Part shown: positions 54,690 through 64,000 of the stretch, in pieces
Numbering within the stretch: the first letter of the stretch is position 1
Layout: each line of letters begins with the position of its first letter
Notes under the pieces: generated by a model
The model's input: the letters and a program-made list of their open reading frames with translations, nothing else
Database searches by the model: none
Told to the model about the DNA's origin: nothing
Translations under genes and position numbers: made by a program
Assembly: GCA_009761415.1 (NCBI GenBank)
Contig: QUOL01000028.1
Location: 62,001-126,000, forward strand
Direction: 5' to 3'
Length of the DNA stretch: 64,000 nt
Origin: Sarcomyxa edulis
Lineage: Eukaryota > Basidiomycota > Agaricomycetes > Agaricales > Mycenaceae

Positions 54690-55085
54690 TGAGTTGAGAC
54701 CTCCCAGTTTGAGTTGGGACTTCCCAGTTTGAGTTGGGATGTCCCAGTTTGATGTGGGGATGTTGAACCTGTGAAATGGGAACATGTCTCTGTGCCCGGG
54801 AAGTGACATGCTTCCCTGGGACATTCCCGCATCTGATATGGGTTGTTCGATCTGATGATGGGGACGTCCCATACGTGATGGGAACATCCCATCAGTGAAA
54901 CTGGGAAGTTCCCACATACCTTGGCAATAGCCCCAAGTTATTTGGGACATCCCAGTATCGGGATGGGAATCCCACAAGGAGTCTGGGAACTCCCCGACCT
55001 CTGGGGATGTCCCACAATGCCAGTGGGATAAGCCCATCTGTTTGAGACAAGTGTTCAAGTTCCAAGTTTTGAAATGTCTCAAGCT
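54690..55085. repeat. Array of GGGA-nn-TCCC palindromes, block 2
   Basis: Begins with a short tandem run of CCCAGTTTGAGTTGGGA(C/T) and continues with dyads GGGACATTCCC, GGGACGTCCCA, GGGAACATCCCA, GGGAAGTTCCCA and GGGACATCCCA. Same class as 10690-11070 beside gene 1. Confidence 0.75.
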
Positions 55086-55174
55086 GCATCAATTCCAAGG
55101 CACTGGGAAGAACATGAACTATCCAAGTCCACATTGATTAATTGTAATATACGAAGAATATTCTAAGGTTGAAA

Positions 55175-55375
55175 TCATGCACAAGTCCATGGCAATAGCA
55201 GGTATGCAGGTATAAGCCAAAAGTAAAAGTAACGGCATATGCAAGTCCATGGCAATGGAGGGTATAAGCCAAACTTTAGAGGTAATCGTAAAAAATATGC
55301 AAGTCCATGGCAATAGGTGGTATAGGCCAAAAATGATAGTCTGAGGGAGAAATTATGGAAAGCCACATAGCTATA
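55175..55375 (-). repeat. Minisatellite 3' of gene 2, unit about 60 bp
   Basis: Three units with GCAAGTCCATGGCAAT and GGTATAAGCCAAA. The GCCATGGACTTGC core is shared with the array 3' of gene 1 (10365-10555), and both follow the stop codon at a short distance. Confidence 0.8.
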
Positions 55376-55455
55376 GTAGGAATAAGGCAGAAACTAATAT
55401 GAAACAATTAAATTAGAGAAAATCATGTATAAACCAATAGAAACAAATAAACAAC

Positions 55456-57715
55456 TCAATACTGATCCCGATACGCATTCCGAGGCCTTGAAGGACCATC
55501 ATACATTTCTCTCTCTAAATTGTTGGGGGGAGGGAGTCCTGAGTTCCTCTGAGGTGGAGGAAGAGACCCACGGTAAGCCTGGTTACTTGGCTGCCACCCG
55601 TGATAATGATCAGAATGCCATGGTCCAGAGTCAGGGTGCCAGGAAGGATGAGAAGAATAATTAGAGTACCGAGACTCAGAATATCCTCCATCATGATATC
55701 GTCTCTGCTCCTGGGGACCTGGTGAACGCCTCCGATAATCATAGCCCTGATATGCATGATGATCCATGTTGTAATCTGCTGGTCCCATTTGACGCTCATC
55801 ATAGCCGCCAAAGTTGGAGTGACGAGAAGACTGATGATAACCATGCTGAGGCTCTGGGGGGTGACTGAACATACGAGAGTCTTGATATGGAACCTCATAA
55901 GACTCCGGAGGGTTGCTGGCCAAGTGAGCAGAGGAGTGTGGGACAAAATGATGATCTGGAGAATGAGTTCTGGTGCGTTTCGAAGGATGCTGCTCCAGAT
56001 GCTCTTCTTCATAATCTTCATCAACCTGCCCCAAGCGTTGCTCAGCTCTAAGACGGGATTCTATCAATGGATAAGAATCTGAAGCTGCTCGTTGCTGTGA
56101 TACAGAGCGTTTACGAGATTGAGAGTTGGGAGCAGGATGAGAGGAAGAAACAACACGCTGCCTGAGAACCTTAGCAGGTGGACCAAGACGAGAAGCTTGA
56201 CGCAAAGGCGGTTGAAGAGCCAGTCCAGATGATGATGCTACGGCATTTTGAGAAGTGGACTGCCAAGGATTGTGAGGAGCTGCAGGAACTTCTTCATCCA
56301 AAGAAGAATCAGGATCTTCGGAAGCCTTTTTCTTTGCAGCATTGAGGTGATCTGAGACTCAAAACAGAACAGGACCACTCCGAGAAATCACCAACGGAAT
56401 TTTGGCATATTCCTTGGAATCCTGGAGCAATTGACATTCCTCTGTTGAAAATAATCAATCAGACTATTTGAATTAATGAAGAAAGGAAAAAGAAAACACA
56501 CCTTCAGACCATTGTTCAAACCGTAAATGAGCTGAACCTACTTCCTGCCCAGGCAGTGCAGCAGCAAGCAACCCTAACTCCAGGGCAGTTAATTTCTTCA
56601 CTACAAAACCAGGCCCGAGAGGTGTAACATTACTAGGCCAATTCATGGCTTGGACATGATGCATGGTAGCATCCCTTAGGAACATTTTAGGATGACATTT
56701 CCCTTTCGAAGGAATCCACAGAGCTGCAACAATTTTCAGAAACAGTACAAATATTTCCACCATCTAACTTACCAAGCATTTCACGTAGTTTCGAAGACAC
56801 CTGTGCCCCAACCTCATCACGTTTAGGTTTTTTCTTTGGCTCCGCCAGTGTTGGGAGTATAAGTGGACCCAAATTGTTTGCAATTGAAACACTACAGGTA
56901 CAAAACATGTTAGATGTTCCAAAGGACCTGAAGACTGAGAAACAAACCTAAGTCCGGCAGCAAAAAGGTTGGTCATTTCCTGAATTGGGATCTGATTTTT
57001 TTCGATGATAGCCCTAATTTCCGAGGAGCCTGAGAAGGTGCCACTGGCTACGTTGCCCTCTGGTTTACGGTGTACAACACCCCCCCACATCTCAACACCA
57101 TATGCCGCACTCCAATTCTTAGCCTATAAGTTCAACCACATCAGCAAAAACACACAAATACGAACACAAGAAGTTACAACTTACAAGACGTGTCAATTGG
57201 CGAAGACATGTGTTTGTAGCCTTTGCAGGAGATGGTGCAACAACCATGGCGTCAGCTATAGACAACTCTGCTAAGAGTTCATCCCGTTTAGCGTTCCAAG
57301 CCTCTTTGTCACGGGAAGCAATGCCTTTCATGAACACTGCATAGGCAGCTGAGGCAGCCTGCTTCCACTCTTGAAGTGCAACCTCTTTCAAAAAATTAAG
57401 TTAATTGCTGCTTAACTATGAATGCATATGAGAATTGAACTTACTGTTGTTCTTGTCCTTTGGCTTTGGATGATCAAGAGCATAGAAACATTCATAGAGG
57501 TTCCACGGATTCGCTGCACGCGATAGGGTGATTTTAAAACCTGCAGTCATCTTCACAAGGGCAGGTGACCTGCGAAGAGTCTTTGCCAAGTCATTAAGTG
57601 CATGTTCAATTGAACGACCAAAGGACTCGATCCTCTCTCGTTCATCCTTTGAGAGAGGCCCCGTTTTGTAGTCCGCACCATCAGCGTCATTGTTATCATC
57701 CTCAGAGTCAGTTTA
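55456..57715 (-). pseudogene. Gene 2: inverted paralogue of gene 1, one in-frame TGA
   Basis: Minus-strand exons: about 57703-57448 (GPLSKDERERIESFGRSIEH, ALNDLAKTLRRSPALVK, SRAANPWNLYECFYALDHPK), about 57385-57188 (EWKQAASAAYAVFMKGIASR), about 57123-56950 (MWGGVVHRKPEGNVASGTFS), about 56891-56774 (LGPLILPTLAEPKKKPKRDE), about 56727-56503 (HHVQAMNWPSNVTPLGPGF), then about 56442-55456. The last holds KEYAKIPLVISRSGPVLF, a TGA at 56361-56359 where gene 1 has Arg (VLF*VSD against VLFRVSD), and a Pro/Ser/His/Tyr-rich tail ending YRDQY. The N-terminus is lost or unrecognised beyond about 57715. Function unknown. The tail is probably disordered and the KKKPKRDE stretch could be nuclear targeting. 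Confidence 0.65.
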
Positions 57716-57719
57716 TTTC

Positions 57720-58840
57720 ATACATATGAATTGAACGTACCTGTGTTGTATGAGTGGGTGTCATGGAGGACGCGAGAATTGACGCGAGCTTCATTAGACG
57801 CGTTGGATCATGTGCCGATAGATTCTGACTCCGATAAACTCCGCTTCAATGCTTTTCTTTCCGTCACAAAGTCCATCTGCTGTCTTCATCACTACCATCA
57901 CCATCACCATCACCATCACCATTGATCTTTCCATCATACTCTCTTCTCCCTTCGTCTTCCTTCTCACCGTCCTCCTCGTCATCCCCTTTCTTCTCATCTT
58001 CGCCATCACTCTTTACATTGCGCTGTTCGTGACGTTTGGTTTCACAACTCTCCCCATCATTCTCACCTTGTAAAAAAAGTAAGTCCTCTGTCATACTGTC
58101 ATCTGCCCCGCCTTCCTCTTCATCACCGGTCTATCCAAACAAGGAGGAGTTGACTCTCCTGTCCACCTCCTCGTTCTCTGCGACGTTGACTCCTCTGTCC
58201 GTCGCAGTACCCCAAGACATTGACTCTACTGTCTGTCTTGGGGATGGATCACCAATTTTTTCCCTATCCATGTGTTTCCTATCCCTGGAACTTATACTGA
58301 TGTGTCTTCCTTCAGTTTTTACCTCTCGCTCTTGCTTTTTGCTCTCGCTCTTCGCCATCGTCATCGCCATTGCTATCATCATCGCCATCCTTTCCGTAGT
58401 GGTCCTCTTCGTTGTGATACCTTGCTTTGTACATTGCACTGGTTTTGTAAGTCTTTCTCTACGTCGCCTTGCACCCATCCTCCCTGGTCTATCCAAACGA
58501 GGAGGAGTTGACTCTCCTGTCCACCTCCTCGTTCTCTGCAACGTTGACTCTTCTGTCCATTGCAGTACCCCGAGACATTGACTCTACTGTCTGTCTTGGG
58601 GATGGATCACCAATTCTTTTCCCTATTCATGTCTCCTACCCTTAAACCTTATACTGACGTGTTTGTCGCCAGGTTTTACCTCTCGCTCTCACTCTTCGTC
58701 GTCGTCCTCTTCGTCGGTATCCGTTGTTCATTACATTTGGTATGTCCCTACATTTGGTTTTCAACTCCCTGGTCTCTAACCCCTGTTCACTCTAGTTCTT
58801 TTGTTTCTTTTCTGCACACATCGCTTTCTTGACCTTGCCA
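57720..58840. repeat. (CAY)n microsatellite and 358-bp tandem duplication upstream of the 58841 gene
   Basis: A CATCACCATCACC microsatellite lies at 57885-57925. A 358-bp tandem duplication starts at 58128 and 58486 (GGTCTATCCAAACRAGGAGG, TGACTCTCCTGTCCACCTCC, CTTGGGGATGGATCACCAAT). The Leu/Ile/Val-rich plus frames here (57849-58073, 58036-58581) follow from C/T-rich composition and are not called as genes. Confidence 0.7.
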
Positions 58841-61083
58841 ATGACCGAAACTTGGTACCAGCCTCAACGGCCAACTTTTGCGCGATATCATCGGCCCGAC
58901 GAAAAACGTGAGTCAATTTTGCCCTGTCAAATTCGACCAAATACCAACATTTTTTTCGCTTAGGCCATTACAACTCACTCGACGCGAAGGTCCTCGCCAT
59001 TAGTCCTTGGCTCTCCGATCCCATCATCCCGGGCTCAATAATTCGTGAATGGCACATCATTACCTCGCCAAACGCAGAGACGGTTCCCCTTGTCTTTTAT
59101 GGCCCTGCAATTTTACAGGCCCGTGCCGATGGTCGCTTTGCCCAGTACGAATTCTTGCAATGGCCACAATGGTGGACTCGAACGTATCAACATACATGTA
59201 TTCTCCCCCCTCCCACAAAGGATCCCAAAGATCGGCTCTTCATGGCATATTGGACTCCAACCCTTGACGATCTCCATTTAGATCCTAACAATGCGTTTAG
59301 GCTGTCCATTGGTGTGTTGAGAAAATCTAGGATGGAGCAACTAAAGCCCTTGTATGAGGAAGCATGCCAGAAGTTCAAGGAGTGGCACACCACTCAAAAC
59401 CCTAACATCAGCTACCTGTATCATCCTCATAACGCCATTCGGTTCCTCTGGACTAAACTCATGTATGCCCCCATGAGTTCAGCGGAGCTCGTTCTTCAGA
59501 TCGCCAAGTTTCAGAGACTGTACTTAGATATAGTGTCTTTCGTTCGATTCTATACGGTCTACATTCCCTGGTTGAAGGAGCCGTTCGATGAACAGGACTC
59601 TGCCCCCGCTGAGCGCAATCTATTGGGCTGCATCACCAGTGATCCGTACGTCATTGCCAACATGATGAAAATGAGGATTCCAGTGTGGCTTTCGCGTCGC
59701 AAGCACGAGCTTCCTCCTCAGATGAACATCGGTGCAGTTGTTGAGGAGCTTGCTCCTGTCGACATTATTGGGGCACATTTCCGCGATACAGATGGCAAGT
59801 CAGCGCCGTTTGACGTCATTTACTTTGGTGATGCAACAGAAAGTCTGGGGAGGGCAATTCGCAGGAACGGGAGGAGATACCCGGGCCTCACCATGCATGA
59901 TGACGAGCCAGCGCCGGCTCGAATGACTCCGGTTGGGGAAAGCATCAGAGAGGCTCCAACTCGTCTCAATGGCGATCCGTTGCACTGGGATTCGTTTGCG
60001 TTTGAGTTGTGGAGTGGGGAAGCTAGACCAATGAATCGAGGTATGTGTTTTCCAACGTGTAAAAGATATATGCTGAGAGCTAATCCTTCTGTAATTTTTC
60101 TATCTTAATAGCGCCCGTTCAGCCCTTGTCTTTTTCTGCTGATCCTCCGACCTTTGCTCCTATAAAGCGTGCTGGAACGAACCCTGTCATCGATGTTGAC
60201 GCTCCTGACATTGTCAATCTCCTTGGAGATGAAGACGCTCCTCGTTCCAGCAACTTCACTTCACGTAGCCAAGCCCCGTCAAAATCAACGGCGGCCAGGT
60301 CAATGACATCCAAGTCAACCACAACGTCGAAATCCACCACAATGTCCACATTGACAACGTCAAAGTCCAGGTCGACCGTGGCTTCAAGGTCAAATGTTTC
60401 AACGTCCACATTAAAGTCATCCAGCATATCACAATCTGGTCCGGCATCCACAACGTCTACTTCCACTAGGAAGTCGGTTTCCAGCTCCTCCATGACAAAG
60501 TCCACGTTGAACTCGATTGACATTGGTCGTTCAGGCCCATCCATCGCACCTGCATCCACTGCGGCTTCCGTTTCGACTCCTTGCACTGAAGACTTGGTTT
60601 CACGTCCTCCCAAAAAAAAGAGGAAGACCAAAGGCAAGGGAAACACTACGGAACTTCTTGGCAGAAGCAAGTTTGATGAAATGATAGATGAATCATTGCC
60701 CCCTCCAATCCCTATGTGGGCTCTAGCGCTCACGAATGTTAGCAGGAGATATCGCCCAAGCGCTGAGACCACCCAATTGATGAAAACGACAGGGTATCTC
60801 TTTCCCGAGTACGGTGTCTTCCTCTCGACAAAGAACAGAGTCCGTTTCTTCGTAAATTGGCTTTCAGCGCGCAGCGCCGTCCTGTTGTCAATGTGGGCTT
60901 TGAACTTCGTACCACATGCGGTCTGCAATGAGGACTGGAGGGCCTTTTTAGGACGGTTTCTGCACCTTGCACCAGATTCAGTTGCGGGTCCCGTTTTGCG
61001 ACGTCTTAAGGATTCTGATTTGACCAACGACAACGACAACGACAATGACAACGACAACGACAATGACAACGACAATGACGACT

Positions 61084-61116
<33 letters not shown>

Positions 61117-61796
61117 TCGTCAACGTCAACGTCAACGAACCTACTAAGTCTGGTCAAGATGGGTCACATCCTGCTGCCTCCACCACACGCCGCAAGATGC
61201 CAAACACTTCGCGAGTTGCTCGTGTCTACGAGTTATTTGGGCAGAAAACCACCGTTCCATCTCAAGTCGCTTGGAAAGACACAGTTTTTGATACCTTCGA
61301 CGAGTCCGCCATGACACAGGCCCTGACTCCTGAGATCGAATCCGAGATCTTGTGGGAGTTGTGCGAGCTCAATTTCCGTTTTGAACTGCTCGCTTTGGAT
61401 CGTCAACTCAGGCCGGATTTGTGGGATGAGGATAACGCCGGGACGCGTGATGAAGACGTTCGAGCGGTCTTTTTTGGTGAGACTGGGTATATCGTGGGGC
61501 CGATCCCCCACAGGAACCGTGGCTTGGCAGCTCTCCAGTCCAACGAAAAGGCTCCGTATTTACAGGCCCTCCGAAACCTCATCGAGGACTGGCCAATGTC
61601 ACATGCAACCCGGGAGTTGTTCGACTACGTTCGACTGCCTTCGGCTACAGAGATGGCTAGGGGGAATATGACTCAGAGGATCAACGACGTTGAGAGGGTG
61701 CTGGCAATGGTGTATTGCCAAACTTTCTTCAACCAGTTTGGTCGCGCTGCCATCTGCTCACGCCGAATTCCTCCTCACATTGCCAAGTCGACTTAG
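58841..61796 (+). CDS. Large three-exon protein (942 aa) of unknown function
   Basis: Exon 1 58841-58907 (MTETWYQPQRPTFARYHRPD), exon 2 58964-60040, exon 3 60112-61796; both introns GT-AG, no stops. N-terminal domain (about residues 25-370): LDAKVLAISPWLSDPIIPGS, FYGPAILQARADGRFAQYEF, WPQWWTRTYQHTC, MAYWTPTLDDLHLDPNNAFR. Next come a Ser/Thr/Lys-rich low-complexity linker with PPKKKRKTKGKG (a likely nuclear localisation signal, 60611-60646), a second domain (ETTQLMKTTGYLFPEYGVFL, RFFVNWLSARSAVLLSMWAL), an Asn-Asp repeat and a C-terminal helical region. The start is preferred because CCAATGACC is followed directly by a proper intron. It resembles a mushroom-specific family I recall without an assigned function. 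Confidence 0.75.
61021..61134 (+). repeat. GACAAYGACAAY microsatellite coding for (Asn-Asp)n
   Basis: About 16 units of AACGACAACGACAATGAC, in frame within the 58841-61796 gene, encoding alternating Asn/Asp, then ATCGTCAACGTCAACGTCAA. Likely length-polymorphic. Confidence 0.9.
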
Positions 61797-62000
61797 CTGG
61801 ACATTGGGACGGACTGGACTGGACATCTTACATGCATACTAGTCATCCACTTAGCTCGCACAATTCTATACACAAATATTGTGCAGGTTTCAAGTAGGTA
61901 CATCTTCGTAGCATCTTGCAGTGTCCTTTCAGAGAGTCGGCCTTGCGTTGGACTTTTTTTTTCTAACATATACGCGAATTTTTGGATAGTATATTTCGTC

Positions 62001-62099
62001 GTCGATCTACAGATCGACAACATCATCTTCCTTGTCAATCCGCAGATTGACAGCAATCTGCCTCTAGCATGCTGTTTGATCTACGGATCAAACAGCATG
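62001..62099 (+). promoter_or_regulatory. Three successive hairpins with conserved ATC-YRCR-GAT core and covarying stems
   Basis: GTCGATC-TACA-GATCGAC (62001-62018), TGTCAATC-CGCA-GATTGACA (62033-62052) and CATGCTGTTTGATC with its 14-nt perfect complement around TACG (62068-62099). The loop and closing pairs are similar; the outer stems differ but pair perfectly in each. They lie 205 bp after the stop of the 58841 gene and 160 bp before the CxC1 transposase start, so they could be 3'-UTR structures or transposon subterminal sites. Confidence 0.7.
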
Positions 62100-62262
62100 T
62101 CTTGTAACAATAATAGTAGTCTGGACATCACATGGTGATAGTCCAAAATAATCTAAGTTCTTTTTTGTACATATATATAGTGTGATGTGCTGGCGCTGGC
62201 ATCATGAGCTTTCCTCCCCCCCTTTGCTGCTGCCTTGCCTCCTAAATTTGTGCTTCAAGACC

Positions 62263-64000
62263 ATGTCTTTCCGTACTCCTAATTTCAGACGGCGCTCTAC
62301 AACTTCTATTTCACCTCACAAAACAGAACCTTTTGCTGTTGTTCCTGTTTTGGAACACGGACGGCAACGGCTCCAAGGAATAAGACTATTTCCCAGGACA
62401 GACCTGCATACTCCAGAGGGCCGGTTCATCCAGCCTGTAACTCGAAGTTCCAGTAGGAGCTCCGAATACCTGTTGGATGATGCCAGTGAGCCCGAGATAT
62501 ACAGCACTGCTGTGTTTAAACCACAGACAAACTCTGCAAGCAAGAAGAGACTTAAACAATGGAATACATGGAAGAACGAAGTTATTCCAGAGCTTTTGCT
62601 TCCCTACCTCCGTGTTCTTTCCGAGTTGCAATCGTTGCGTTCTATGGAGCGGTGCGAAGCTCTTTACTGCCAATGTGGCACGACACGCAGGAAAATTACA
62701 GTGACTTGTGTTTATTTTGACAGTGAGTGAAGTATTGGGTGGTCTTTGGTCTGAGGACTGACATAAATGCAGAAATAAAGACTTTAACCATCTGTACATG
62801 TGCTCCCGCCCAGCTTCTTCTATCGCGTGGCCTATTTCCTTGTGCACCGCTCGAGCCATCGCTTGCCGTCGACATCAACATGCTTGAGTTTGTCAATCAT
62901 CTCTTTGTTCGGACTGCTCCCAATGTTACAGCTTGGAGTGATGCGGTAGAGACCTTTCTGTCAGACCGTAACTATACTCTACAGGCCAGAGTGAGTCCTT
63001 GATCATGTTTATGAAATACCATGTTTGAATTGAGATCATTGTTCAGAATACTCTTCGAAGGAGATTTGGCAATGCCTTGCTATGGTATTCCTATTTAGGA
63101 AACAAAACCGTTAAAATGATGGATAAAAAAATCAACCATGTTCGAGCAACATTGATTGAGGACAAAGAGGAACAAGAGGAACAAGAAGACTTGCAGAATG
63201 AGAATGAGTCTTGTAAGCTTTACCATTTTCTACATGAAACTTGACTTAGACTGTTTGCAGCTAATTCTTCCAGTGCACATGACAATCTCAAAAGACCAAC
63301 CAAGTACTTGAGGCAGCGGTGCCTACTGTGCTTTGGTGGTGACTTGGTGCATGATCCAAATGCAATGTATGTGTCATTTTCACCCACAGTGTCTACACAG
63401 TTGACGACTTGCTTTCAGCGCTGATGTCATTGTAAGCTCTGATGCTTGTTTCACCCAATTGAGACGGAAAACCAGCAAAGGCGGCTATCGTGACCCTCCA
63501 TATTTCCATTCCAACACGGTTTTTCTCACGGAAGAGGAAGTGAAGGCCATGGAAGCCAAGGTTTCTGAGCAGAGGCCCTCCCGACCTTCACAGAGGAAGA
63601 AAGCTGGTAAAGCCAATGCTGATAAGGAAGATGATTATGAACCTTCCATGAAGGTTCCAACCTCTGTTCTGGAAGAATATAACGAATCCTTCACAGCTGC
63701 AGATGAAAGAAGGAAGAAGGCCAGCACTCAATTTTTTGCAGACACAGGTGTCATGGCTTTGCTTTGCAGACATGATCGGGTCTTGTGGTTGGCCAATATG
63801 ACTTCAGCAGGGGAGAAGCAGCATTATTCTTTGGCTTTGATCCAAAAGCTTTTCGAAAACCTACCTTCTGATATGACTGTGGGCTGGCTTTATGACATCG
63901 GATGTCAGATACACAGGAGCTGTGCAAAGTGGGGGTTTCTGGATGAATACTTGGATCGGATCACGTTTGGGATATCCGTTTTTCATGCGTACGGGCACCA
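62263..64000 (+). CDS. CxC1-type KDZ transposase, 3' end off window
   Basis: Starts ATG 62263 (MSFRTPNFRRRSTTSISPHK). Exon 1 to about 62725 holds WNTWKNEVIPELLLPYLRVL and the first half of the CxC1 cluster (CEALYCQCGTTRRKITVTC). The next (about 62773-62990) continues LTICTCAPAQLLLSRGLFPC, then PSLAVDINMLEFVNHLF and WSDAVETFLSDRNYTLQAR. Further exons: 63047-63209 (RRRFGNALLWYSYLGNKTVK) and about 63261-63365 (LKRPTKYLRQRCLLCFGG). From about 63420 on: first catalytic Asp in VIVSSDACFTQLRRK, then TGVMALLCRHDRVLWLANM and the second catalytic Asp in VGWLYDIGCQIHRSC, ending FGISVFHAYGH at the window edge. No inactivating change seen. The third catalytic residue lies beyond the window. The class differs from both CxC2 copies here. 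Confidence 0.88.

Noticed and set aside
57849..58581. Hydrophobic small membrane proteins on the plus strand
   Set aside because: They derive from CATCAC microsatellite and C/T-rich duplicated sequence; there is no consistent start or homologous frame between the two duplicated units.

Overview
The window looks like a repeat-dominated stretch of an Agaricomycete (mushroom-forming basidiomycete) nuclear genome. The reasons are very short GT-AG introns (about 42-60 nt) in nearly every gene, KDZ-type DNA transposases of both the CxC1 and CxC2 classes, a fungal TET/JBP-type dioxygenase, chromodomain Ty3/gypsy retrotransposons, and interstitial TTAGGG tracts. I cannot name the species.

Layout. 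1-5.1 kb: two divergent genes of unknown function; the left one carries a 1.75-kb solo LTR. 5.3-10.3 kb: a dispersed repeat, then a broken gene ('gene 1') split by a second solo LTR in the opposite orientation. 10.3-20.65 kb: word-like repeat arrays and two copies of a non-autonomous element of about 1.9 kb (11.93-13.82 and 18.78-20.65). An aldehyde dehydrogenase fragment, a small gene with a homeodomain-like helix, and the partner of the 5.4-kb repeat lie between or beside them. 20.65-50.1 kb: one old gypsy retrotransposon ('gypsy C', minus strand) carrying three nested insertions: a young full-length gypsy ('gypsy D', 40.56-46.53), a 1-kb TIR element (38.97-39.95) and a 12.3-kb KDZ DNA transposon (25.05-37.36). 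50.1-52.4 kb: a broken CxC2 KDZ transposase between two copies of a 143-bp repeat. 52.4-57.7 kb: palindrome arrays and 'gene 2', the inverted paralogue of gene 1. 58.8-61.8 kb: an intact large gene of unknown function. 62.0-64.0 kb: covarying hairpins and the 5' part of a CxC1 KDZ transposase that runs off the window.

The most notable system is the 12.3-kb KDZ element. It has about 64-bp terminal inverted repeats and five apparently intact spliced genes: the CxC2-KDZ transposase, a TET/JBP 2-oxoglutarate/Fe(II) dioxygenase transcribed head-to-head from it, a viroplasmin-fold protein, and two accessory proteins. The retrotransposon it landed in shows a mutation signature expected of methylated CpG. 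Every in-frame stop I could place with the frame kept on both sides is TGA (six in gypsy C, three more in linked genes), consistent with CGA to TGA decay. So a transposon encoding a 5-methylcytosine-oxidase-type enzyme sits inside DNA that appears to have decayed by 5mC deamination.

A second, less expected observation is a set of repeat blocks whose outer parts are dense arrays of a short, often palindromic word. The word differs between copies even when the element core and terminal repeat are homologous.
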